Shown here in pieces: positions 48,971 to 58,499 of a stretch of DNA of 64,000 nt (position 1 is the stretch's first letter; each line of letters opens with the position of its first letter). The position numbers and the translations under genes are program-made. Source of the DNA: Vibrio amylolyticus (GTDB taxonomy: Bacteria; Pseudomonadota; Gammaproteobacteria; Enterobacterales; Vibrionaceae); assembly GCF_023145695.1 (NCBI RefSeq), contig NZ_JAJHVV010000001.1, positions 434,001 through 498,000 on the forward strand, given 5' to 3'. The notes under the pieces were generated by a model. The model was not told the DNA's origin and ran no database searches. It was given only the letters and a program-made list of their open reading frames with translations.

Positions 48971-51900
48971 ATGAAATACGCCGAGCTCTTTTGCCAAAGT
49001 AATTTCTCATTCTTAACCGGTGCTTCTCACGCAGAAGAGCTTGCTATTCAAGCCGACTTTTTACGTTATCAAGCATTAGCGATCACCGATGAATGCTCGG
49101 TTGCAGGCGTAGTAAAAGCGCACACCGCAATAAAAGACCACCAACTCTCCATTAAGCAGATCGTGGGCAGTATGTTTTGGCTCAATTCAGAGTGCCAGTT
49201 CATACTGCTGTGCCCAACGAGAGAAGCCTACGCTGAGCTATGCCGTATTATTACGAACGCAAGAAGGCGCGCTGAAAAAGGTGACTATCAGCTTTCTGAA
49301 TGGGATATTCTGTCTGTTCAACACTGTTTCATTTTATGGCTACCTTGCTATCAAGAAACAGACCATCACTGGGGTCATTGGCTCACTCAACACCACTCAC
49401 ACCGATTATGGCTTGGTTTACAGCGTCACCTTAATGCCAACGACAAAGCATTTATAAAACATTGTGAAGCACTCTCCGCCGAGCTTCATCTACCCATTGT
49501 TGCCTGTGGTGGGGTTCTTATGCACACGGCAACGCGGCTGCCGTTACAGCATACCTTAACCGCGATTAAGCATGGCGCTACATTAGAATCGATTGGCCCT
49601 CATATGCTCACTAACGCCGAAAGAGCACTGCGCACTAAAGAGAAACTGTCCAAACTGTTCAAACCGGAATGGCTTCTTGAGAGCCACCTTATTGCTGAAC
49701 GATGTAAGTTCAACCTTGGATCTCTGCGATATGAGTACCCAAGCGAGCTCATCCCCAATCAAATGACCCCAATCGGCTATTTACGCGCCCTCACAGAACA
49801 AGGTAAAAACAAGCGCTTCCCAAATGGCACCCCAGAACACATTGAACAAACCATTGATAAAGAGTTAATGCTGATCGAACAGCTTGATTATGCTTTTTTC
49901 TTTCTCACCATTCACGACATTGTGATGTTTGCTAAACGTCAAAACATCCTCTACCAAGGTCGAGGCTCCGCGGCAAACTCCGTTGTCTGTTATTGCCTTG
50001 AAATAACAGCCGTCGACCCAAGACAAGTCTCAGTGTTATTTGAGCGATTTATTAGTAAAGAGCGTAATGAACCGCCCGATATTGATGTTGATTTTGAACA
50101 TGAACGTCGTGAAGAGGTCATTCAGTATATCTATAAAAAGTATGGCCGAGAGCGTGCTGCACTCGCCGCTTCCGTGATCTCCTATCGCTTAAAAAGCGCC
50201 ATTCGAGACATAGGTAAAACATTAGGAATCAATGAAACTCAACTCGATTTTTTCATCAAAAATATCAATCGAAGGGATCATCAACTCGGCTGGCAGGCTC
50301 AACTCATCGAGCTTGGGTTAAAGCCTGAGTCGCTCAAAGGTGAGCAATTTATCTCATTGGTTAACGAGATCATGGGATTTCCACGCCATCTGTCTCAGCA
50401 TGTGGGCGGCTTCGTTATCTCTTCAGGCCCATTATATGAATTGGTGCCGGTTGAAAATACGGCAATGAAGGAGCGCACAGTAATTCAATGGGACAAAGAT
50501 GATCTTGAAAGCCTTGGATTACTCAAAGTCGATGTCTTAGCACTGGGTATGCTCACGGCCATTAGAAAATGTTTCTCTTTGGTCGAAAAGCATCACGGTC
50601 AATCACTCTCTATTGCCGACATTACACGAAGAAAAGACGAGCCAAATGTCTATAACATGATTCAGAAAGCCGATACCGTTGGCGTGTTTCAAATAGAGTC
50701 ACGAGCGCAAATGAGTATGCTGCCACGGCTTAAACCCACTTGTTACTACGACCTAGTCATTCAAATCGCGATTGTACGTCCTGGGCCCATACAGGGCGAT
50801 ATGGTGCATCCATTTTTAAAAAGACGTGATGGCATAGAGCCTATTACTTACCCATCTGACGAAGTAAAACAAGTTCTCTCACGGACAATGGGAGTGCCTA
50901 TTTTCCAAGAGCAAGTCATTAAGCTCGCGATGGTTGCCGCGGGATTTTCAGGAGGTGAAGCCGATCAGCTGCGCAGAGCCATGGCCTCTTGGAAAAAAAA
51001 TGGCGAACTGATTAAGTTCAAGACGAAGTTGATTAATGGCATGCTTGATCGGGGTTACGAAAAAGAGTTTGCCGAACGCATCTTCGAACAAATTTGTGGA
51101 TTTGGTGAATACGGTTTTCCGGAAAGCCACTCGGCGTCATTTGCAGTGTTAGCTTATTGCTCAGCATGGCTAAAATATTATTATCCAGAAGCCTTCTACA
51201 CATCGCTGCTCAACAGTTTACCTATGGGCTTCTATAGCGCTGCACAGCTGATTCAAGATGCAAAGCGACACAGCATTACCATCTTGCCCGTCTGTGTTAA
51301 TCACTCTAATCATCAACATACCGTAGTAAGTGGGCCATCTGGACTCGCCATTCGCCTAGGGTTTCGCCTAGTAAAAGGGCTCAGCACAGATGGTATACGT
51401 CAGCTCAGTAAAGCGAGACCTAGCCATGGTTACCAGCATCCAAGCCAATTACAGCATATTGGGTTAAACAAGCGTGATATTGAATTACTGACATCTGCAG
51501 ATGCGATGCATGAATTTGCTAATAATCGTTATCAGGCTCGTTGGAGCATGATGGACTCCATCACCGACCTGCCACTCTTTCAACACATCAATGAAGATAG
51601 CCATACTCAAAGCAACAATTGTCAAAATAACACTAATCCAAATAGCAGCTATCAAGGCAATGAGCCTCAAATCGAAGCCCCAAATGATATGCAAATATTG
51701 GTTGAGGATCTTTCCTCTATGGGCGTTTCTTTAACTCAGCACCCCATTACCTTACTTGATAATTCAAAGCTTCTTGGCCCCTTTACTCGCCAAAAAGACC
51801 TCACTCAAAAAGCGCATCAATCAATGATTACCGTTGCTGGATTAGTGACGGGAAGACAATCGCCAGCCACCGCGGCCGGCGTTACTTTTCTCACTCTAGA

Positions 51901-52102
51901 AGACGATACAGGTAACGTTAACGTTGTGGTTTGGAAAGCGACAGCTCGCGCACAAAAACAAGCCTACTTAACGGCAAAAGTATTAATGGTGAAAGGGATA
52001 TTAGAGCGAGAGGGGGATGTAACGCATATCATTGCAGGGCGCTTGATTGATTTAACGGAACATTTTGAGCAAATTGATACGCACTCACGTGACTTCCATT
52101 AG
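48971..52102 (+). CDS. dnaE2: Error-prone DNA polymerase III alpha subunit DnaE2
   Basis: Catalytic subunit of the damage-inducible mutasome. Domains in order: N-terminal PHP domain, starting AELFCQSNFSFLTGASHAEELA, the palm with ILYQGRGSAANSVVCY and PPDIDVDFEHERREEV containing the catalytic Asp pair, the VGGFVIS segment, the fingers, the tandem HhH region near GLNKRDIELL and a C-terminal OB fold (VAGLVTGRQSPATAAGVTFLTLEDDTGNVNVVVW). Length is 1043 aa. A Gln/Asn/Ser-rich linker of about 35 residues precedes the OB part. The ATG at 48971 is 23 bases after imuB, so all three genes form one SOS operon. Confidence 0.95.
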   Translation: MKYAELFCQSNFSFLTGASHAEELAIQADFLRYQALAITDECSVAGVVKAHTAIKDHQLSIKQIVGSMFWLNSECQFILLCPTREAYAELCRIITNARRRAEKGDYQLSEWDILSVQHCFILWLPCYQETDHHWGHWLTQHHSHRLWLGLQRHLNANDKAFIKHCEALSAELHLPIVACGGVLMHTATRLPLQHTLTAIKHGATLESIGPHMLTNAERALRTKEKLSKLFKPEWLLESHLIAERCKFNLGSLRYEYPSELIPNQMTPIGYLRALTEQGKNKRFPNGTPEHIEQTIDKELMLIEQLDYAFFFLTIHDIVMFAKRQNILYQGRGSAANSVVCYCLEITAVDPRQVSVLFERFISKERNEPPDIDVDFEHERREEVIQYIYKKYGRERAALAASVISYRLKSAIRDIGKTLGINETQLDFFIKNINRRDHQLGWQAQLIELGLKPESLKGEQFISLVNEIMGFPRHLSQHVGGFVISSGPLYELVPVENTAMKERTVIQWDKDDLESLGLLKVDVLALGMLTAIRKCFSLVEKHHGQSLSIADITRRKDEPNVYNMIQKADTVGVFQIESRAQMSMLPRLKPTCYYDLVIQIAIVRPGPIQGDMVHPFLKRRDGIEPITYPSDEVKQVLSRTMGVPIFQEQVIKLAMVAAGFSGGEADQLRRAMASWKKNGELIKFKTKLINGMLDRGYEKEFAERIFEQICGFGEYGFPESHSASFAVLAYCSAWLKYYYPEAFYTSLLNSLPMGFYSAAQLIQDAKRHSITILPVCVNHSNHQHTVVSGPSGLAIRLGFRLVKGLSTDGIRQLSKARPSHGYQHPSQLQHIGLNKRDIELLTSADAMHEFANNRYQARWSMMDSITDLPLFQHINEDSHTQSNNCQNNTNPNSSYQGNEPQIEAPNDMQILVEDLSSMGVSLTQHPITLLDNSKLLGPFTRQKDLTQKAHQSMITVAGLVTGRQSPATAAGVTFLTLEDDTGNVNVVVWKATARAQKQAYLTAKVLMVKGILEREGDVTHIIAGRLIDLTEHFEQIDTHSRDFH

Positions 52103-52144
52103 GGCTAAACGTCATCAATGTCATTGAATAGTAGGCATAAAAAA

Positions 52145-52163
52145 GGGAGGAGAACCTCCCATT
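52145..52163 (+). terminator. dnaE2 terminator
   Basis: GGGAGG, a four-base loop and CCTCCC, followed by ATTTTT. Confidence 0.85.
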
Positions 52164-52188
52164 TTTAATCAGTGGTTGAACTGACTAT

Positions 52189-52272
52189 TTACAGTTCGAC
52201 TTCTGCTTCCGTGCATCTTTTCTTCCATACTTTCCACAATAACATGCTTAATGTTGTTGCTATCAAGATCAT
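52189..52272 (-). CDS. Possible tiny membrane protein, 27 aa
   Basis: An ATG (52272) to TAA (52189) frame in the 288-base gap between dnaE2 and cheV. It would encode a hydrophobic N-terminus (MILIATTLSMLLWKVW) followed by a Lys/Arg-rich patch and an acidic tail (TEAEVEL). The layout is like that of known single-pass small proteins. No strong ribosome-binding site is seen, so it may not be real. Confidence 0.3.
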   Translation of the reverse strand: MILIATTLSMLLWKVWKKRCTEAEVEL

Positions 52273-52390
52273 AGAATAAAACTACCTAAAAGGAATTTAA
52301 AAAAGATTACAGATAGTACGGTTTATAAAAACCTCAGTAATTGTAGCAAGAGTACGGAATAAGCCTCTCAAAAAAGCAATAAAATGAGAT

Positions 52391-53338
52391 CTAGCCGGAT
52401 AAAAGATCTCGCAGCCTATCTTGAGCAACTTGAACTAATAAATCCGGTTGGAATTTAGAGATAAAGCGATCACACCCTACTTTTTCTACCATCGCTTCAT
52501 TGAAGTTTCCACTAAGTGATGTATTCAAAGTAATGTAAAGATTCTTCATTCTAGGGTCATTTCTAACTTCATAAGTCAGCTTATAGCCGTCCATCTCTGG
52601 CATTTCCGCATCGGTTATCATCAACAGTAATTCAGAATAAATATCCTTGCCTTCATCACACCAAGATTTGAGCAGATTTAAAGCTTCCAAACCATCATTG
52701 CACTCTATGATATTCAAGCCAAGCTGCGACAGTGTTCCCTTCACTTGATTTCTCGCCGTAGAAGAGTCATCAACAATCAACACATTTCTACCAATCATTT
52801 GCGAGGCTAGATCTTCATCTAAGATCCCTTCAGAGATTGAGACATCATAATCAATGATCTCAGCGAGTACCTTTTCTACGTCAATAATTTCAACGATATG
52901 AGACTGTCCCTCCTCTTCGATGTGAGTGATTGCAGTCAGATAGTTAGATCTTCCGGTGGTTTTCGGTGGTGGCTGTATCTCTGTCCATGCGGTATTGACT
53001 ATATTTCGTACTTGTCCCACGAGGAACCCCTGAGTAGACCGATTGTACTCAGTAATGATCAAATTCTGCTCTTGCTCCTCACCTCTCACCGGCGGGAAAC
53101 CAATAGAGCTACGAAGATCAATCACAGGAACGGATTCTCCACGCAAAGATGCAACGCCTGTAATATTATGATGTGAGCCGGGCATTTTAGTCATAACAGG
53201 CACTTTAAGCACCTCTTTGACCTTAAATACATTGATGGCAAAAATCTGTCGACTATTTAAGCTAAACAACAATAGCTCTAGACGGTTTTCTCCAACTAGG
53301 TTAGTTCGTTGATCAACTGAATTAAGAACTCCGGACAT
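52391..53338 (-). CDS. cheV: Chemotaxis coupling/response protein CheV
   Basis: A 315-residue hybrid: an N-terminal CheW-like coupling domain (about 18-165; INVFKVKEVLKVPVM and ITGVASLRGESVPVIDLR) and a C-terminal receiver (about 180-310; VLIVDDSSTARNQ, phosphoacceptor Asp in LLMITDAEMPEMDG, Lys in FISKFQPD). It couples chemoreceptors to CheA and may act as a phosphate sink. It lies next to mlc as in Vibrio cholerae. Confidence 0.94.
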   Translation of the reverse strand: MSGVLNSVDQRTNLVGENRLELLLFSLNSRQIFAINVFKVKEVLKVPVMTKMPGSHHNITGVASLRGESVPVIDLRSSIGFPPVRGEEQEQNLIITEYNRSTQGFLVGQVRNIVNTAWTEIQPPPKTTGRSNYLTAITHIEEEGQSHIVEIIDVEKVLAEIIDYDVSISEGILDEDLASQMIGRNVLIVDDSSTARNQVKGTLSQLGLNIIECNDGLEALNLLKSWCDEGKDIYSELLLMITDAEMPEMDGYKLTYEVRNDPRMKNLYITLNTSLSGNFNEAMVEKVGCDRFISKFQPDLLVQVAQDRLRDLLSG

Positions 53339-53458
53339 ACATTCTCTCGGATTACTGGTCTATAAATAACATAGTCCATAGTATGGGCCTTAGACAAAAA
53401 ATAACCCACACAACAGCTACGTCACGTGGGCATACTTTTCACCATTGAATATCGTGAG

Positions 53459-54676
53459 CTAGCCTTCGATGACTCTCATTAAGAGTAGTCCATCAAACAG
53501 CGCTTGCTTAATTAGTGCAGCACCAGGCATGGTAGCCTGCTTATAAAAGCGCGATTCCACTAACTCTAAGTCATGATGATAAACAGGTAAGCTTTGCTCT
53601 TTAATACACTTTGATATTGCAGGGTAAAGAACATCTTTCGCTTGATTAATAACACCGCCAACCAAAATCTTCTCTGGGTTGAATAGATTAATCACAATAG
53701 CAATAGCAGCCCCTAAATAACGGCCGAGTTTTTCAATAACATCAACAGCTAAAGGATCGCCATTGGCAGCAGCAGAACAAATTGATTCTAATGTCATCTC
53801 TTCCTGGGTACTAAGCTCAGACTCTTCCCCATTGGCTATTCGTCTTGCCACTTCTTCTCTAATCGCTTGAGAACTTGCCACCGTTTCAAGACAACCTCGA
53901 TTACCGCACTGACACAGTGAACCATTCGGATCAATTTGAATATGACCAAGCTCACCAATATTACCGTGACGACCTTGTAGCACGCGGCCATCCAAAATAA
54001 TACCCGCACCTAACCCATGGTGAATCGAAATCAACACAGAGTTGTCATTGTCTTGAGAGTGCCCAAAAAGCTTTTCCGCCAACGCCCATGCACGAGTATC
54101 GTTAGCAACAAAAACAGGTAATCCTGTTGCTTTATAGATTTCAGGACCTAACGCTAAATCTTTCACATTGTAATGAGGCATCTGCAACACAATGCCATCT
54201 TCTGAATTAACAAGCCCAGGAAGCGTAATCGCTATGCTCGTCACCCTGTCTAACTGCTCTGAATAGGTTTGGAAAAATTCATCAATTTCATGCAGCAAAC
54301 GGGCAAGAACATCCTCTTGGTCTAGCTCATGAATATCAATTTTCGTGTCAATAAGAACATCACCACCTAACTCATGAAGCGCAATCGTCAAATAGCCTCG
54401 ACCTAAACGCATTGATAAGAACTGCCAGCCTTGATTATTCACTTGCAAACCAACAGCAGGTCGACCACGACTTGTCGACTCTTGAACTGTCGTTTCATGA
54501 ATAAGGTGAGACTCTATTAACTCACGAGTGATTTTTGTGATACTTGCAGGTGCAAGCGCACTCTCTTTCGATAAATCGATTCGAGAAATAGGACCTTTTT
54601 GGTCTATGAGTTTATAGACTCGACCAGCATTAACCTGCTTAATATGATCAATGTGACCGGGTTGGGCGATGTACAT
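53459..54676 (-). CDS. mlc: ROK-family sugar regulator Mlc
   Basis: Repressor of glucose and mannose uptake genes, relieved when unphosphorylated EIICB-Glc (PtsG) sequesters it at the membrane. It has an N-terminal winged helix (SRIDLSKESALAPASITKITRELIESHLI), the ROK fold with LPGLVNSEDGIVLQMPHY, and the zinc-binding GELGHIQIDPNGSLCQCGNRGCLETVAS. Several blocks, including QPGHIDHIKQVNAGRVYKLIDQ and LAPASITKI, match E. coli Mlc. I start at the ATG at 54676 (405 aa) because GGAG lies six bases upstream. The ptsG gene is 6.5 kb away in the same window. Confidence 0.93.
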   Translation of the reverse strand: MYIAQPGHIDHIKQVNAGRVYKLIDQKGPISRIDLSKESALAPASITKITRELIESHLIHETTVQESTSRGRPAVGLQVNNQGWQFLSMRLGRGYLTIALHELGGDVLIDTKIDIHELDQEDVLARLLHEIDEFFQTYSEQLDRVTSIAITLPGLVNSEDGIVLQMPHYNVKDLALGPEIYKATGLPVFVANDTRAWALAEKLFGHSQDNDNSVLISIHHGLGAGIILDGRVLQGRHGNIGELGHIQIDPNGSLCQCGNRGCLETVASSQAIREEVARRIANGEESELSTQEEMTLESICSAAANGDPLAVDVIEKLGRYLGAAIAIVINLFNPEKILVGGVINQAKDVLYPAISKCIKEQSLPVYHHDLELVESRFYKQATMPGAALIKQALFDGLLLMRVIEG

Positions 54677-54711
54677 GATGTACTCCAAAATTCAACAACA
54701 TATTAATTTTT

Positions 54712-54727
54712 TTACTTTGCGAAGTAA
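54712..54727 (-). promoter_or_regulatory. Candidate Mlc operator upstream of mlc
   Basis: TTACTT-TGCG-AAGTAA is a perfect 6-4-6 palindrome with an AT-rich flank, 36 bases before the mlc start. Its form resembles E. coli Mlc sites (TTACTCTGTGTAA-like), and Mlc is autoregulated there. Confidence 0.45.
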
Positions 54728-54750
54728 TTGTGAAGTGCTTTGATATATTG

Positions 54751-54768
54751 CCGTGACAAGTATCACGG
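54751..54768. promoter_or_regulatory. Candidate CRP site between mlc and pykA
   Basis: CCGTGA-CAAGTA-TCACGG is a perfect inverted repeat with six-base arms and a six-base centre. It contains GTGA-N6-TCAC, the exact core and spacing of a CRP site. Confidence 0.55.
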
Positions 54769-54937
54769 AGAAAAACTCATCTTTGCGGAAGATGTCGAAT
54801 TGTGGACCTAATTTTCTCTAAAACTTTTTTATGAGCGCGAACTAATTCGCTGTTCCTATTGATTATCATTAATTCGACATCCCAAACTTTAAACACCGCA
54901 TATACTGTAAAGGTTACGTGTAATTTAGGAGAACAGG

Positions 54938-56383
54938 ATGACCCCAGCGACACGCAGAACAAAGATAGTAACCACTCTTGGCCCTTCCACCGATAAAGAC
55001 GATAACTTACTCGAAATTATTAAAGCAGGTGCAAATGTTGTTCGAATGAACTTCTCACACGGCACTGCCGAAGATCATAAAATCCGCGCGGAAAAAGTAA
55101 GAGCCATCGCCGCTAAATTTGGTATACACATCGCCATATTAGGTGATCTACAAGGACCAAAGATCCGCGTCTCAACATTTAAAGATGGCAAAATCACCCT
55201 AGAACAGGGGGACCGCTTCACGCTTGATAGTGATTTAGGTAAAGGTGAAGGTAATAGCGAATCTGTTGGGCTTGATTACAAAGAACTTCCAAATGATGTT
55301 GAGCCTGATGACATTCTTCTTCTTGATGATGGACGCGTGCAGCTGAAGGTGATGTCAGTTGAAGGGAATAAAGTTCATACTGTTGTCACTATTGGTGGAC
55401 CTCTTTCAAACAACAAAGGCATCAACAAGAAAGGCGGCGGCCTTTCTGCTGACGCTCTCACAGAAAAAGACAAAAGAGATATTCTACTTGCCGCTGAGCT
55501 CAAGGTTGATTATTTAGCCGTCTCTTTCCCAAGAAATGGTGAAGACATGAAGTACGCCAGACGCCTCGCACGAGATGCCGGCCTTGAAGCTAATCTTGTC
55601 GCAAAGGTCGAGCGAGCTGAAACCGTTGCAACGTTAGAAAATATTGACGACATCATCATGGCATCAGACACCGTTATGGTAGCCAGAGGTGATTTAGGTG
55701 TTGAGATTGGTGACCCTGAACTTGTAGGCGTACAAAAACAGCTGATTCAACGTGCGAGAGCGCTTAACCGCACTGTGATTACTGCAACGCAAATGATGGA
55801 GTCAATGATCAACGCCCCTATGCCAACACGAGCTGAGGTTATGGATGTAGCCAATGCCGTCTTAGATGGGACTGATGCCGTGATGTTATCTGGGGAGACC
55901 GCAGCAGGCTCTTACCCTGTCGAAACGGTGAAGTCGATGGCTGAAGTATGTGTGGGAGCGGAGAAAAAGGCACTAGAGAGCACCTCAAGCTACCGCATTG
56001 ATCGAACCTTTGTGACCGCAGAGGAAACCATCTCTATGGCGACGATCTACTCTGCAAATCATATGGAAGGTATTAAAGGGATGGTTGCTCTCACAGAGTC
56101 TGGGCGCACCGCATTGATGATGTCACGACTGAGCTCAGGATTGCCTATCTTCGCTTTATCGAGAAATGAGGGGACGTTGAACCGATGTAGTTTATATCGT
56201 GGCGTGACGCCTCTTTATTTTGATACATCCAAAGAGTCAGGTATCGATGTCGCGCTTGAGGCGTTAAAGTCATTGAAGGAACGAAAGCTGGTTGAGTTTG
56301 GTGATATTTTAATCATGACCCAAGGTGATATTATGGATGTAGCAGGGTCCACCAACTGTCTTAGAATCTTAGCGGTAACGTAA
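54938..56383 (+). CDS. pykA: Pyruvate kinase, PykA type
   Basis: Final glycolytic enzyme, phosphoenolpyruvate plus ADP to pyruvate plus ATP. The 481-residue protein follows E. coli PykA (type II) throughout: [43 protein letters not shown], the metal and substrate site [10 protein letters not shown] and [11 protein letters not shown]...PTRAEV. The C-terminal domain holds [16 protein letters not shown]. It is divergent from mlc, which is sensible for sugar control. Confidence 0.96.
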   Translation: MTPATRRTKIVTTLGPSTDKDDNLLEIIKAGANVVRMNFSHGTAEDHKIRAEKVRAIAAKFGIHIAILGDLQGPKIRVSTFKDGKITLEQGDRFTLDSDLGKGEGNSESVGLDYKELPNDVEPDDILLLDDGRVQLKVMSVEGNKVHTVVTIGGPLSNNKGINKKGGGLSADALTEKDKRDILLAAELKVDYLAVSFPRNGEDMKYARRLARDAGLEANLVAKVERAETVATLENIDDIIMASDTVMVARGDLGVEIGDPELVGVQKQLIQRARALNRTVITATQMMESMINAPMPTRAEVMDVANAVLDGTDAVMLSGETAAGSYPVETVKSMAEVCVGAEKKALESTSSYRIDRTFVTAEETISMATIYSANHMEGIKGMVALTESGRTALMMSRLSSGLPIFALSRNEGTLNRCSLYRGVTPLYFDTSKESGIDVALEALKSLKERKLVEFGDILIMTQGDIMDVAGSTNCLRILAVT

Positions 56384-56420
56384 CTCGATCGTTAACCATC
56401 TTCCGTTCTATTCGTTTACT

Positions 56421-56452
56421 TAGGGCCTAGCCAAACATATCGCTAGGTCCTA
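56421..56452. terminator. Stem-loop after pykA
   Basis: TAGGGCCTAGC pairs with GCTAGGTCCTA (one mismatch) around a ten-base loop. No good T-run on either side, so termination is uncertain. Confidence 0.4.
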
Positions 56453-56474
56453 CTCAAAAAGCCGCTCTATGAAT

Positions 56475-57665
56475 TCAGCTCTCATCGAAACTACAAGGGA
56501 GTTGAATACCCGACAAGGCTCTATTTATCTCATTATCAGAAGTGACTTCAACATGCGTGTCGACAAACTGATAACCCGCATCAAGACCAAGTTGGTAATC
56601 ATGCAAAAGATCGTCTTTATTGCTCATCAAAGAGTTGGATTTTAATGGGCTATCCGGCTTAATTTGAACGATAAAACAGTCATCCGGCGGATGATGCAGA
56701 AAGTCTTGAGTTAATGAATAGGTTTGATAGTGTGCCATCAGCATATCCGTCAAACCCGAGTCAAACTTGTCACCAATGAGGTGACTCAGGCGATAAATGT
56801 CGTCCGCGCCAAACAGCCATCGACCTCCATTGATGGATTCTAAATGCCTGTGATCCAATTTCTGTTGTTTTGATTTTTCGACTTGCTGTTGAAAAAAAAC
56901 ATTCCAATCCAATTTCCAACGCCCGACTTTCTCTTGCCATTGCTCTTGAATAGAATTGAGTGATTCTCGATACCACACAACGTCTCTAGGCTGATCAGTC
57001 AAAAGATCGCTCTCAGAGTCTAGGTCTGCACCTTCTGTGCGTATAACTACGATACAGCGGGCTTCATTTCTCCACGCCTGTTGGACTGGGATCGCCGCTG
57101 AAACACCACCGTCTACATAACCTTCCCCGCCAATCATGACTTCTTTAGGGTAAAGCCTCGGTATGGCACAGGTTGCAACCATGACCTTATACCAATCGTC
57201 TTGAAGCATAGGTAAATAATGATCGTGCAACGTTGTCGCATGCGTTACTGCTGCAAAAGCTTTACGTTCACCAAGAACAAGCCGTCCCATATCAATATCA
57301 AGTTTATACGGATGGCTACTGATCGTATCTAACGCCCACTCGATACCTAAATACTGTTTACGACGAATATAGTGAAATAGGTTAAAAAATCGCGGATCAG
57401 TGGTCAGCTCAGTGAGGAAGGAGTGACCTAACCCTTTTTGCCGGCAGATATACGCACATAAGTTCAACGCACCTGCGGAGGTGCCGTAAAACTCATGAAA
57501 AGGATCAAAATTTGAAATCAAAAACGCATCAAGGACACCAGCAGTAAAGATACTACGCTGGCCCCCTCCTTGAGCGACGAGAGCATGCTTCCCGCTAACA
57601 TATTGGGAAAACTGTTGAAGATCGAGACTTTTGGTAAGGTTGGTTACCACACCACAATTTTTCAT
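56475..57665 (-). CDS. Patatin-like phospholipase, YjjU-like
   Basis: A 396-residue lipid acyl hydrolase. The N-terminal patatin domain has ALVAQGGGQRSIFTAGVLDAFL (oxyanion loop), the GTSAG nucleophile elbow, and DGGVSAAIPV containing the catalytic Asp. The C-terminal part (about 290-390) is a conserved extension. The block order resembles E. coli YjjU. The start is put at ATG 57665 because the sequence before it carries a separate small gene; a longer open frame upstream overlaps that gene. A role in phospholipid remodelling is inferred from the family. Confidence 0.9.
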   Translation of the reverse strand: MKNCGVVTNLTKSLDLQQFSQYVSGKHALVAQGGGQRSIFTAGVLDAFLISNFDPFHEFYGTSAGALNLCAYICRQKGLGHSFLTELTTDPRFFNLFHYIRRKQYLGIEWALDTISSHPYKLDIDMGRLVLGERKAFAAVTHATTLHDHYLPMLQDDWYKVMVATCAIPRLYPKEVMIGGEGYVDGGVSAAIPVQQAWRNEARCIVVIRTEGADLDSESDLLTDQPRDVVWYRESLNSIQEQWQEKVGRWKLDWNVFFQQQVEKSKQQKLDHRHLESINGGRWLFGADDIYRLSHLIGDKFDSGLTDMLMAHYQTYSLTQDFLHHPPDDCFIVQIKPDSPLKSNSLMSNKDDLLHDYQLGLDAGYQFVDTHVEVTSDNEINRALSGIQLPCSFDES

Positions 57666-57678
57666 AGAAAACACCCCG

Positions 57679-57768
57679 CTAGTGAGTGATAACAATCGCT
57701 CCAAATCCTGCCAAGACTCCAAGAATAATGGCGGTGATGAGAAGCGAGTATTTTAAATCTTGTTCCAT
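57679..57768 (-). CDS. CydH/YnhF-like small membrane protein, 29 aa
   Basis: A 29-codon frame from ATG 57768 to TAG 57679 with an excellent ribosome-binding site (AAGGAGGAATTT). The protein begins MEQDLKYSLLITAIILGVL, continues as a single hydrophobic helix rich in Gly, Ala and Ile, and ends in His. E. coli YnhF, identified as the CydH subunit of cytochrome bd-I oxidase, is also 29 residues, shares the DLK-SL start and a final His, and has the same helix. Homology is therefore likely. It lies 13 bases before the patatin gene. Confidence 0.85.
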   Translation of the reverse strand: MEQDLKYSLLITAIILGVLAGFGAIVITH

Positions 57769-57899
57769 AAATTCCTCCTTGTGCATATAAAAGTAATAAC
57801 AGCACTGTGAAGCATCTTCAATTTATGTGTATTTTTCGTGCACAATTATGCTGTTAGCCTCACAATTGATTATATATGCAACAGTTTAAGTGGATCATT

Positions 57900-58499
57900 A
57901 TGAATCAGTTCTTTAAGTCTTTTACAGTCACTGCCGTGTGGTTGAGTGCATTATTCATAACTCCACTCTCTTATGCTGACTTTTATCTAACTCCATGGGT
58001 TGGCTATACAGGGGGTGGTGCCGTTATTGATCAAGACGATGTTGAATACGATTTAAAGAACTCAGAAAGTTTCGCATTCACTTTTGAATCTACGTTAGAT
58101 AAAGGCCGCATCGGGCTGTTCTACAGCAACCAAAATAGCCAAATAGAAACACTCAATGAAAAAAGTACGATTCAATACCTGCACTTTCAAAGCAGTATTT
58201 ACTACCCGGTACGAGATAAAGTAAAAACTTACGTTGGCGTTGGTCTTGGGGCGTCTTATGTCGATGTGGATTGGGCCAGCGATAAATATGGGTTTTCAGC
58301 AAGCATGTTTGGAGGCATTGAATATGACATTAACGATACAATATCACTTAACAGCCAGTTACGTTGGTTAGGGACTGTCGTTGATAATGAAACAACTGGG
58401 ATTTGTAACCTTCCAACCGACGAGTCTTGCGTCATTCGCTTCAAAACTGACTGGATGAATCAATTCTCAGCCAACATTGGATTAGTCGTACGTTTCTAA
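57900..58499 (+). CDS. Outer-membrane beta-barrel protein
   Basis: A 199-residue protein with a signal peptide (about 1-26, ending SYA-DFYL). The mature sequence is made of alternating polar and hydrophobic strands (VGYTGGGAVI, YVGVGLGASYVDVDW, MFGGIEYDIND) and ends in VVRF, a C-terminal Phe typical of Bam substrates. I start at the ATG at 57900; an in-frame ATG eight codons upstream would add extra residues before the signal peptide. The fold is probably an eight-stranded barrel of the OmpX/OmpA size, function unknown. Confidence 0.8.
   Translation: MNQFFKSFTVTAVWLSALFITPLSYADFYLTPWVGYTGGGAVIDQDDVEYDLKNSESFAFTFESTLDKGRIGLFYSNQNSQIETLNEKSTIQYLHFQSSIYYPVRDKVKTYVGVGLGASYVDVDWASDKYGFSASMFGGIEYDINDTISLNSQLRWLGTVVDNETTGICNLPTDESCVIRFKTDWMNQFSANIGLVVRF

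Noticed and set aside
57666..57722. The longer N-terminus of the patatin-like protein
   Set aside because: It overlaps, in another frame, the small CydH-like gene with its strong ribosome-binding site. The ATG at 57665 fits better.
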